Origin: RHLJ01 sp965601955 | GTDB lineage: Bacteria > Bacteroidota > Rhodothermia > Balneolales > Balneolaceae | Direction: 5' to 3' | Assembly (NCBI GenBank): GCA_965601955.1 | Contig: OZ271855.1 | Span: 3,720,001-3,784,000, forward strand | DNA length: 64,000 bases | Shown: positions 23,824 to 32,006 of the stretch, in pieces | Position numbering within the stretch: the first letter of the stretch is position 1 | Layout: the number at the start of each line of letters is the position of its first letter | Notes under the pieces: model-generated | What the model saw: the letters and a program-made list of their open reading frames with translations, nothing else | Database searches by the model: none | What the model was told of the DNA's origin: nothing | Position numbers and translations under genes: made by a program

Positions 23824-26385
23824 TTAAGCTCTTAATACAACGAGCGTCATGTCGTCATATTGGCGCGCATTGCCGATAAATGTACGAACATCTTCAATAA
23901 TTAATTTGCGAAGTTCGGCTGCTGAGCCCGCTTTCTCTCTTTTCAAAAGATTTAACAATCGGTCCTCTCCATAGAATTCCTCAGCTTCGTTTTGAGCCTC
24001 TGTAATGCCATCTGTATACAAAATGAGAGTCTCTCCTTTCTTCAGTGTGATAGTCTCCTCTTCCATCACTTTATTAAATGCTTCTCCTTTTACCATTCCA
24101 ATAGCCACACCCTTTGGCTGTAACCACGAAACCTCTCCATTTTCCTGCTTATAGAGTAAGGGATTGTGACCAGCCCTGATAAATGTGAAGGTTCTTTTAT
24201 TGAAATCCAGAACCCCATAAATCATGGAAATAAAAGTGCCCCGGGTTGCATGCTGGTTAAACAGCTTGTTTACACGATACAGCATAGTTTTTGGCGAAGG
24301 AAAAATACTGCACAAACTATGGATCACTCCTTTTGCGAATGTCATATAGAATGCAGCTTTAATGCCTTTTCCGCTCACATCACCAATGGCTATGGCAGCA
24401 TGATCATCATCAATACAGATGATATCATAATAATCTCCACCTGTTTCCTGGGCCGGATAACAAACAGCGGCAGAGTCAAACTCATTTAAATCAGGAGTGG
24501 TATTCGGAAGAAAGGTGCGCTGTACTACACGGGCGATATCAAGCTCCTGCTTAACTCGCTGTTCTTTGGCAAGGTCTTCGATGTAATCAGGAATATATTC
24601 AGGGAGCTGATCTTGCTCCTCTCCAACCAACAGGAAATATAGTGCTACCACAGAAAGCACACCTAAAGTTATGATGAAACCATAGAAGATTGCTGCATCA
24701 GGTGATCCGGGAACTAACCATCCATTTGAAGTACTAAGGAAGTTTAGGAAAATGAAAAAGCCTAATGCTGTAGTTAAAAAATCAAAGTTGATGTAGAATA
24801 CACCAATCAAAAAACCGAGAATAAAATTGAGAAAAAACACCATCAGGTGTGGTTCCATATTCACTGGAATAGGATCTACAAGACCGAGTAAAATCCCACT
24901 CAAAAAAGGAATCACCCATTTCTTTGAAGTCATAGCATACACCTGATTCCCAAGAATCATAAAGAAAACCAAAATCACTGCAAGACCCAGTAACAGGGTA
25001 GTAATGATGTTTGCTACAGTTGGCAACACATAATTTCCTCCTTGAAAGAGTACATTCCCTCTTATGTACAATTCTGGGAAGAAATTGATCAAAAAGACAA
25101 AACTGCCAGCTAGAATTGCTCCAATAGATATAGAACGAACTACCGCCCAACCGATAGGTTTATTCTTAAACATCCCCCTTCTTACCAGATCCCAGGTGTT
25201 AAGCTTCTCCGGCCAGTATTGTCGGGTTACAGAATCACTTACTGCCGTAAGTACAAAGAAAGCTGTGGCAGTCATTGCTCCCAGAACTCCGAAGAAGAAC
25301 ATTTGATTGATAAGCCCTGATAGCTGTCCCGTTTCAAAACCGACAGCAAATTCCCTTATAAAAGACAGAACCAAAAGTAATGGGATCAGGAACCCACATA
25401 TAATAGCAACAACTAGTGCTGGACGAGTATCTACCGCACGGGCTTTAATTCTCAGATAAAAAGAAACCAACAACCAAACAGCAAAGAATAAACCAAAACC
25501 TAATAGTATATTTGTTTTTGTGGTATTGTTACCACTACTGGTTGTAACGCCTTCTTCCATATTTACCGAAAAGCGTTTCAACACTCCTGCCGGAAGAAGA
25601 TCGATTTCCAATTTTGGCACTACGCCCATCAAAGTGTCTCTCGAAGTCATATAAGCCGTTGCGTACCGGTAACTCCCATTATCATTATAGGATAATGAAT
25701 CCCTTGTGAACTCAAACCTTTTCCAATAGGTATTTCTTATATACTCCTCTAACCCCCGCCAGGCAAAATCATTCATCGTTTCCCCTTCTTCGGCCAAACG
25801 CATCATAACCGATTCAAAGGTAGTGGCCTGGTTACTACGGATGTGTTGGAAGTTCACGAGGTCCGTGATAATGGAATCCTCCAGTGATTTAGACATTGTT
25901 TTGCCTTTGAAAAATCCAAAACGGACCATTCCTCTATGAAATGGGGTCTGATTAGCTATAAGCTCATCAGACGCTTCAAACTCAATCAGTTCTCCATCGC
26001 TATTAAGCGACATGGTAAAAGCATTTTCGATCTCCCCTTCTCTTACTGAAAATTCCTCAACCCGCCAATGAAATAGGGGTAATTTATTTTCCTTTTTCGA
26101 TCTCCTGGAATTGATAAACTCGCTACGGCCGTAGGTTTCCTGCAGATGATCAATAAGATTAGCTTTTGAGCCTACCCTGGCTCGTTTTTTTAAGTTTATA
26201 GGTTGGTACTGCCAGCTCAAAAAGATGGAATCTGCTTTTTCTATCATCTCCTCATTTGAGTGTGATAGTTCGAGCGTTTCGAGAGGATGATGATTCTTTA
26301 GATCGTAGAAGAACCAAAGTGCCCCAAAAAACCCCAACATAAGAAGCAATATGTCCCTAAAGCGCTGGTCGTAGATAGAAAACAT
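23824..26385 (-). CDS. Membrane-bound SpoIIE-type (PP2C) serine phosphatase
   Basis: A signalling phosphatase of the RsbU/SpoIIE class, usually acting on anti-sigma antagonist proteins. The 853 residues have an N-terminal membrane segment (about 10-27), an extracytoplasmic domain to about 290, a polytopic membrane region (about 290-580), a linker helix, and a C-terminal PP2C domain (about 610-853) with TGGDYYDIICIDDDHAAIAIGDVSGKG split across its metal-binding aspartates, GVIHSL, and ILYTDGITEA. DDMTLVVLR closes the domain. The input signal is unknown. First gene of the operon leading to the metal regulator. Confidence 0.93.
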   Translation of the reverse strand: MFSIYDQRFRDILLLMLGFFGALWFFYDLKNHHPLETLELSHSNEEMIEKADSIFLSWQYQPINLKKRARVGSKANLIDHLQETYGRSEFINSRRSKKENKLPLFHWRVEEFSVREGEIENAFTMSLNSDGELIEFEASDELIANQTPFHRGMVRFGFFKGKTMSKSLEDSIITDLVNFQHIRSNQATTFESVMMRLAEEGETMNDFAWRGLEEYIRNTYWKRFEFTRDSLSYNDNGSYRYATAYMTSRDTLMGVVPKLEIDLLPAGVLKRFSVNMEEGVTTSSGNNTTKTNILLGFGLFFAVWLLVSFYLRIKARAVDTRPALVVAIICGFLIPLLLVLSFIREFAVGFETGQLSGLINQMFFFGVLGAMTATAFFVLTAVSDSVTRQYWPEKLNTWDLVRRGMFKNKPIGWAVVRSISIGAILAGSFVFLINFFPELYIRGNVLFQGGNYVLPTVANIITTLLLGLAVILVFFMILGNQVYAMTSKKWVIPFLSGILLGLVDPIPVNMEPHLMVFFLNFILGFLIGVFYINFDFLTTALGFFIFLNFLSTSNGWLVPGSPDAAIFYGFIITLGVLSVVALYFLLVGEEQDQLPEYIPDYIEDLAKEQRVKQELDIARVVQRTFLPNTTPDLNEFDSAAVCYPAQETGGDYYDIICIDDDHAAIAIGDVSGKGIKAAFYMTFAKGVIHSLCSIFPSPKTMLYRVNKLFNQHATRGTFISMIYGVLDFNKRTFTFIRAGHNPLLYKQENGEVSWLQPKGVAIGMVKGEAFNKVMEEETITLKKGETLILYTDGITEAQNEAEEFYGEDRLLNLLKREKAGSAAELRKLIIEDVRTFIGNARQYDDMTLVVLRA

Positions 26386-26469
26386 AGAAAATCTATACGG
26401 AAAACTGATAATTGGTTTCGGGAATATGCTTAGATTCCTCCGTTTTTAAAACCATTGTTTATTCTGTTT

Positions 26470-27243
26470 ATGTGCCTTATCACTTTTGCCTACAAGACCC
26501 ATCCTGTTTATGACTTAGTTCTTGCGGCAAACCGGGATGAATTTTATGGAAGGCCCACTCGAAAGGCTCAATTCTGGAAAGAAGAACATTTACCAGGAAT
26601 CTTAGCTGGAAAAGATCTTGAAGCTGGTGGAACCTGGATGGGAGTTGAACAATCCGGGAAATGGGCAGCATTAACCAATTACAGAGATCCCTCCATCGAA
26701 AGAGAAAAGCCACCCAGCCGAGGGGAACTGGTATTAAACTATCTAAAAGAGCAGGAATCCGCTGCAAATTATATCGATAAGGTAAGTCCCGGGTCAACCA
26801 AATATCATGGTTTTAATTTATTAGTAGGCAATAAAAACGAGCTCTTTCACTTTTCCAATATCAGTAAGGAGAGAACTGAAATAAAACCAGGCGTACACGG
26901 TTTGAGCAACGCTCTTATGGATACTCCCTGGCCAAAATTGGAACAAGCTAAACACGATCTTGCTGATGCAATATCCAATGAAGCTCTTGACTATGAGCAG
27001 TTATTCTCTCTTCTAAGAAATGACCGAAGGGCGCCTGATGAGAAACTCCCTGATACCGGAATCCCTAAAGAATGGGAACGAGCAATCTCATCTGTATTTA
27101 TTAAAACTGAAAGTTATGGTACTAGGTCTTCCACGTTACTTTTGATTGACAACAAAGGCCAGGCCGAATTCATAGAGCGCAGATACGATTTCAAAACATC
27201 TGAAGTTATTGAGGAGAACGCTTTTAAACTGGTTTTTGGTTAG
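26470..27243 (+). CDS. NRDE (TANGO2-like) family protein
   Basis: The start is set at ATG 26470 because it gives the family's MCLITFAY opening with a cysteine at position 2, which may become N-terminal as in Ntn-type hydrolases; an upstream TTG would hide it. The NRDE motif (VLAANRDEFYGRPT) and GGTWMGVEQSGKWAALTNYR follow. The 257 residues match the family. The eukaryotic relative TANGO2 is linked to haem or lipid metabolism; the bacterial role is unknown. Divergent from the SpoIIE gene. Confidence 0.93.
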   Translation: MCLITFAYKTHPVYDLVLAANRDEFYGRPTRKAQFWKEEHLPGILAGKDLEAGGTWMGVEQSGKWAALTNYRDPSIEREKPPSRGELVLNYLKEQESAANYIDKVSPGSTKYHGFNLLVGNKNELFHFSNISKERTEIKPGVHGLSNALMDTPWPKLEQAKHDLADAISNEALDYEQLFSLLRNDRRAPDEKLPDTGIPKEWERAISSVFIKTESYGTRSSTLLLIDNKGQAEFIERRYDFKTSEVIEENAFKLVFG

Positions 27244-27291
27244 AAAACGGCGTTTATTCAATCCGCTGTACCATTAATGTGATTCAATTTC

Positions 27292-28773
27292 ATGACTTAT
27301 AAATACGCTAAGCCAACTCTTCTACAGGCATTTATCCCTATTATCTTTCTCATCATTGCACTTTTTGTGAATGTTCGCATCTATGGTGATGCCTCCCTGG
27401 ATGGTTCAAACCAGATGATTCTTATTCTGGCAGCAGCGGTAGCAAGTTTGGTTGCTTTAAGGCTAGGTTTTAATTGGACAGAAATTCGTACTGGGATTGT
27501 GAAGAGCATCAGCTCTGCGATGGCCTCCATCCTAATCCTATTGCTTATTGGATCTTTAGCGGGGACCTGGTTATTAAGTGGTATTGTCCCGGCTATGATC
27601 TACTACGGTCTTGAAATCCTGAATCCAACGATCTTTCTGCCTGCCGCTTGTATCGTGTGTGCGGTTGTATCGGTGGCTACTGGTTCCTCATGGACTACTT
27701 CTGCCACGGTTGGTATAGCACTGGTTGGCATTGGTACTGCACTGGGTTTGAATACGGGTATGGTAGCAGGAGCAATTATCTCGGGCGCTTACTTTGGCGA
27801 TAAAATGTCTCCATTATCCGATACTACTAATCTTGCTCCGGCTATGGCTGGAACGGATTTATTTACGCATATCCGATACATGGCTTACACTACCGTGCCA
27901 TCAATCAGTATCGCTTTGGTTCTTTTTATTATCATCGGATTTACGCAAAGTGGCGGTACTGGAGGAGTAGATGTACAGGAAATCCAGGATGCGATTGCAA
28001 GCCAGTTCAACATTAATGGATGGCTATTCCTGGTCCCTATTGCTGTTATTGCCCTTATCGTAAAACGAGTTCCTGCTATTCCAGCAATTTTAGCCGGAGC
28101 CCTTTTAGGAGCTATTTTCGCATTAATTTTCCAACCAGATATAGTGCACTCGGTTTCCGGTTATGATGCCAGAGGTTTTGAATCGATGTATGTTGGCGTA
28201 CTGTTGTCCCTGTATGGGGATATTGCCATTGTTACAGGCAATGCTATTGTTGACGACCTTCTGAGTGCTGGTGGGATGTATGGAATGCTGGGCACGGTGT
28301 GGCTGATCCTGTCTGCCATGATTTTTGGTGGAGTGATGGAAAAAAGCGGAATGCTAAAGCGTATTGCAGAAGCCGTTATTTCAACGGTTAATTCAACCGG
28401 TTCATTGATTGCTTCTACCGTTGGAACCTGTGTGTTCTTCAATATCACAGCTTCCGATCAATACCTGGCGATTGTTGTACCAGGAAGAATGTACACCGAC
28501 ACCTATAAAGAAAAAGGCCTCGCTCCTGAGAACTTAAGCCGTACTCTCGAAGATTCCGGAACCGTGACTTCAGTCCTTATCCCCTGGAATACCTGTGGAG
28601 CTTACCATGCCGGAGTGCTTGGTGTGGGTACACTGGCTTATTTACCCTTTGCATTCTTCAACATCATCAGTCCATTTATGACGATGTTCTATGCCTATGC
28701 GGGACTTAAAATTCGCACTCTTGCAGAAGCTAAAGGCGAAGAAGTAGTGCTGGACGACCAGAAAAACCCCTGA
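27292..28773 (+). CDS. nhaC: NhaC-family sodium/proton antiporter
   Basis: Polytopic inner-membrane antiporter that expels sodium in exchange for protons. The 493 residues contain about 11 hydrophobic segments, with SLAGTWLLSGIVPAMIYYG, ATGSSWTTSATVGIALVG, and GDKMSPLSDTTNLAPAMAG, all characteristic of NhaC. ITASDQYLAIVVPGRMY and the ENLSRTLEDSGTVTSVLIPW segment (split here for length) are the C-terminal signatures. A marine or saline habitat would fit, as would the sodium symporter further on. Starts at ATG 27292. Confidence 0.93.
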   Translation: MTYKYAKPTLLQAFIPIIFLIIALFVNVRIYGDASLDGSNQMILILAAAVASLVALRLGFNWTEIRTGIVKSISSAMASILILLLIGSLAGTWLLSGIVPAMIYYGLEILNPTIFLPAACIVCAVVSVATGSSWTTSATVGIALVGIGTALGLNTGMVAGAIISGAYFGDKMSPLSDTTNLAPAMAGTDLFTHIRYMAYTTVPSISIALVLFIIIGFTQSGGTGGVDVQEIQDAIASQFNINGWLFLVPIAVIALIVKRVPAIPAILAGALLGAIFALIFQPDIVHSVSGYDARGFESMYVGVLLSLYGDIAIVTGNAIVDDLLSAGGMYGMLGTVWLILSAMIFGGVMEKSGMLKRIAEAVISTVNSTGSLIASTVGTCVFFNITASDQYLAIVVPGRMYTDTYKEKGLAPENLSRTLEDSGTVTSVLIPWNTCGAYHAGVLGVGTLAYLPFAFFNIISPFMTMFYAYAGLKIRTLAEAKGEEVVLDDQKNP

Positions 28774-28801
28774 TAATTGATTTGAACAGAATTCATTGAT
28801 T

Positions 28802-28826
28802 TCAATGTTCAATGTTCAATGTTCAA
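28802..28826. repeat. TCAATGT tandem repeat, three copies
   Basis: Three copies of TCAATGT plus TCAA lie between the convergent ends of the antiporter and gltX genes. The same unit is repeated six times at 16693-16739, again directly after a stop codon region. Confidence 0.9.
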
Positions 28827-30308
28827 CTAGGATAGCTTTTCCAGAGCAGTACCAATCCTTGATAATACTTCTTGTTTTGTAAGAAGCTCAAAGGATTCAA
28901 ATAAGTCTGGGCCAAAACCTTGTCCTGTAACTGCAATTCGAAGTGGCATCATCAGCTTGCCAAACCCAACTTCATGCTCAGTAATCACCTCTTCAAGTAA
29001 AGATTTTATCTTAGCTGCTTTAAACTCAGCTTCTGATAAGGTTTCAACTTTTGACCGATAGGCTTTAACCAGCCCCGCACTATCGTCCTTCCATTTCTTT
29101 AGAGCGTTTTCGTCGTATTCAGCGGGGGCTTCAAAGAAGAACGAACCCATCGCTACAAATTCATCTACCTTTGAAACACGTTCGTGTAGCAACCCAACTA
29201 CTTTGGAAAGGTATCCTTCATCTTTAGTATCAAAGCCTTGCTGTTCTGCTAATGCTTTCACTCTTGGAAGTAGTGCCTCAATTGCAGTATCTCTAATATA
29301 GTGCTCATTATACCACATCAACTTCTTGTGATTGAATACGGCCCCACTTTTACTCACCCGGTCTAGGGTAAACAACTCGCACAATTCAGTAAGTGAATGC
29401 ACTTCAGAATCGTCTCCCGGGCTCCATCCCAAATAGGCAAGGAAGTTCACCAATGCTTCTGGCTCGTAATTTCCGGAGATATAATCTTTGGTATTAACAG
29501 GGATTCCTTCACTCTCTGCTTTTCTCTTCGAAAGCTTTCCTCCGCTAGGGCTCATAATCAACGGCAAGTGAGCCATCGTTGGAGGTTCCCAGCCAAAAGC
29601 CTGGTATAAAAGCAGATGCTTTGGTGCAGAGCTCAGCCACTCCTCTCCCCTAATTACATGAGTGATTCCCATGGTGTGATCATCCACTACATTGGCAAGG
29701 TGGTAGGTGGGCATTCCATCTGATTTCATCAACACCTGGTCATCCAGCCCAGCAGTTTCAAAGGAAACGATACCTCTAATCAAATCTTCAAATTTAACCG
29801 TTTCTCTTCGAGGTACTTTTAAACGAATAACATGTTCATCCCCGTCAGCCAGTCTTTTTTCTACCTCATCCTGAGCAAGGGTTAAACTGTTTTTCATGGA
29901 CTGCCGGGTGATAGAATCGTAGCTCGGAGATGGATTCCCTGACTTTTTCAAACGCTCACGCATTTCCTCGATTTCTTCCTGGGTATCAAATGCGTAATAA
30001 GCGTGTCCGTTTTCAACTAGTTCTTTCGCGTATTTGTGGTATAACTCTTTTCGCTCGCTCTGACGATATGGACCAAACTCACCCGGCTTATGTGGACCTT
30101 CATCAATGGTCATACCTGCCCATTCCAATGACTGGATGATGTCTTCTTCTGCCCCTTCCACAAATCTCGCCTGATCGGTATCCTCGATTCTTAATACAAA
30201 AGTTCCTTTATGATGTCTGGCGAACAGGTAATTATATAAGGCGGTTCTCAATCCACCGATGTGTAAAAACCCGGTTGGTGATGGTGCGAAACGTACTCTA
30301 ACGCTCAT
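28827..30308 (-). CDS. gltX: Glutamyl-tRNA synthetase
   Basis: Class I aminoacyl-tRNA synthetase that charges tRNA with glutamate. The 493 residues open with VRFAPSPTGFLHIGGLRTAL, containing the HIGH-type motif at about 16-19, and include GEEWLSSAPKHLLLY and the KMSKS-type GGKLSKRK motif. The C-terminal anticodon-binding domain is present, so the enzyme is full length. Starts at ATG 30308, divergent from the WbqC-like gene. No glutaminyl-tRNA synthetase is in the window. Confidence 0.97.
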   Translation of the reverse strand: MSVRVRFAPSPTGFLHIGGLRTALYNYLFARHHKGTFVLRIEDTDQARFVEGAEEDIIQSLEWAGMTIDEGPHKPGEFGPYRQSERKELYHKYAKELVENGHAYYAFDTQEEIEEMRERLKKSGNPSPSYDSITRQSMKNSLTLAQDEVEKRLADGDEHVIRLKVPRRETVKFEDLIRGIVSFETAGLDDQVLMKSDGMPTYHLANVVDDHTMGITHVIRGEEWLSSAPKHLLLYQAFGWEPPTMAHLPLIMSPSGGKLSKRKAESEGIPVNTKDYISGNYEPEALVNFLAYLGWSPGDDSEVHSLTELCELFTLDRVSKSGAVFNHKKLMWYNEHYIRDTAIEALLPRVKALAEQQGFDTKDEGYLSKVVGLLHERVSKVDEFVAMGSFFFEAPAEYDENALKKWKDDSAGLVKAYRSKVETLSEAEFKAAKIKSLLEEVITEHEVGFGKLMMPLRIAVTGQGFGPDLFESFELLTKQEVLSRIGTALEKLS

Positions 30309-30410
30309 TTAAAAATCTACTTCTTGGTTAATTCTAAAAGGCTTCAAAGGTACGAAAAACCCACCCCTAAATCCCCTCCCAAGAGGGGACTTTTTCTTAC
30401 CTTCTCGCAG

Positions 30411-30440
30411 ATTCCTAATTCGTAATTGATAATTGATCAA
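30411..30440. repeat. Half of the AT-rich intergenic repeat at the WbqC gene start
   Basis: Bases 30411-30436 are an exact reverse complement of 10320-10345 in the first inverted-repeat element. The match covers the possible TTG start (30426) of the WbqC-like gene. A C-rich relic, CCCCTCCCAAGAGGGG, lies just before at 30373-30388. Confidence 0.85.
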
Positions 30441-31103
30441 TTGAACCTCGCTCTAATTACTCCACAATTCGCACCCAACCTTTACGATTTGGCTTCTATG
30501 CTGAGGGCTGACCGTGTGATCTGGCTGGATGTGGAACCGTGGTCGAGGAAGGGCAGAGCGCATCGAGCTGAGCTTAGAAACGCCGAAGAGACACAGTGGA
30601 TTAACCTCCCCATTCTGAGTGAGGATAAGAAAAAGCCTATTCGGGAAGTTCGCATTGATCATTCTGAGCCCTGGCTGGAAGCTTTTTGGAATGGCATCCT
30701 TCACAACTACCAACACGCCACCTGGTTTGATTTTTTTGAAGATGAGCTCTTTTCGGATGTGCAATACTCCAGGGAATGTGAATTTCTCTTCGAATTCAAC
30801 TCGTACTTCTTTCAGCGGCTATGCATCTACCTGGAACTGAATATCAATATTATCCTGGCAAGCGAGCTATCTGAGTACCACTCCAACCCTGAGCGAACTG
30901 CAGCTAATCTTGGAGCTGGCACATTTTATGTTGAGCACCAATCCAAAAACTATTTGTGGCAGAGCGATAAAGCTTCTGTAGTACTGAAGGAACATCCCAA
31001 ATACTCTCAGGCTCACCCAGGTTTTATTGAAGGATGCTCTATCCTCGATTTGTTGTTAAATGAGGGGAAAGAAAGTTTTAGAACTATTGATCAATGTAGT
31101 TAA
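30426..31103 (+). CDS. WbqC-family protein
   Basis: WbqC-like proteins occur in sugar-nucleotide and surface-polysaccharide loci, and their reaction is not firmly established. The protein (up to 225 residues) shows the family opening ALITPQFAPNLYDLASML, DVEPWSRKGRAHRAELR, NLPILSEDKKKPIREVRI and the C-terminal YSQAHPGFIEGCSILDLL. The start is uncertain: TTG 30426 and TTG 30441 are in frame, and the first lies inside a repeat copy. Its stop overlaps that of the convergent DUF4249 gene (TTAA). No polysaccharide genes are adjacent. Confidence 0.88.
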   Translation: MIIDQLNLALITPQFAPNLYDLASMLRADRVIWLDVEPWSRKGRAHRAELRNAEETQWINLPILSEDKKKPIREVRIDHSEPWLEAFWNGILHNYQHATWFDFFEDELFSDVQYSRECEFLFEFNSYFFQRLCIYLELNINIILASELSEYHSNPERTAANLGAGTFYVEHQSKNYLWQSDKASVVLKEHPKYSQAHPGFIEGCSILDLLLNEGKESFRTIDQCS

Positions 31104-32005
31104 TCGGGGATATCTAGAAGGAAAAAACTGGATTGATACCCAGCAAAAATTCCGAAACCATTTTTGATATTGGTATACACGGGAACTGGTTCTGCGAGAG
31201 CATTTCCTCTTACTTCTCTTTGCTGGTAATAGCTCTTTTTATATTCAAAAAAGTCTTTACTTACTTTTCTAATCTCCAGCCTTGCCTCGTAATGTTTGCA
31301 TAACTCTCTGCATGAGATGAATGTTAAATTTGATGTAAAGTTTAATCCAACAGTGCTACCGTCAAAAAGTTTATCCGATAACAACAATCCGTCTCCTAAT
31401 CCCACCTCTTCAAAAAAAGAATCATTTGACTCAACTCTTTTTTTATAATCCTGGAAGTATAATTCTCCATTAAAGTCGTTAGAATCTATTCGCTGCTCAT
31501 AAAGAATCACTTCATAGTAATCTTCTCCCAACTCATCCTCTAATTCGAATGAGATATTATAGTTTAGTTGATATTGATATAGACTGTCTTCTATCGGTTC
31601 GGCTTGTTCTACATCAATAGCTCTAACTGAAACTGGATCCAGTGGTATATGCGAAGAAGAAGAAATTCGATCATATCCCTCTTTGAATACCTCAATATGG
31701 TACAGTGTACCCACTGTAGGGACGAAATCCGATTTATACACTCCTTCTAAATCCGTCTCTTCTAACCTGGATAATTCATTTTGTTGATCATCAAAAAGTA
31801 CAACCTCTGCATCGCTTATGTGTACAAAAGGTCCTTCATCCAGTACGTATTGACTTCGTGTTAACCCTATTGCGAAATTGGAATCAGGATTGAAAAAACT
31901 GTTTAGTACAAGTGATGGGACTTCATCTGAAAGATCAATCTCAATTGAAGTTTCACAGCCAATTAAACAGCAGAGGAGCAATAAGTAGATACTATTTTTT
32001 TTCAT
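31100..32005 (-). CDS. DUF4249 lipoprotein, TonB receptor partner
   Basis: Lipobox LIGC at the N-terminus (MKKNSIYLLLLCCLIGC) predicts a lipoprotein, and ETSIEIDL followed by LVLNSFFNPD is typical of DUF4249. In Bacteroidota these genes follow TonB receptors of the same type, and here one base separates the two. The 301 residues are beta-rich, with an Ig-like N-terminal half. Probably a surface or periplasmic partner in substrate binding; the substrate is unknown. Confidence 0.88.
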   Translation of the reverse strand: MKKNSIYLLLLCCLIGCETSIEIDLSDEVPSLVLNSFFNPDSNFAIGLTRSQYVLDEGPFVHISDAEVVLFDDQQNELSRLEETDLEGVYKSDFVPTVGTLYHIEVFKEGYDRISSSSHIPLDPVSVRAIDVEQAEPIEDSLYQYQLNYNISFELEDELGEDYYEVILYEQRIDSNDFNGELYFQDYKKRVESNDSFFEEVGLGDGLLLSDKLFDGSTVGLNFTSNLTFISCRELCKHYEARLEIRKVSKDFFEYKKSYYQQREVRGNALAEPVPVYTNIKNGFGIFAGYQSSFFLLDIPD

Positions 32006-32006
32006 G

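Noticed and set aside
24782..25150. 122-codon minus-strand frame inside the SpoIIE phosphatase gene
   Set aside because: Same strand but another frame of a verified coding sequence; composition is typical of frame shadows.
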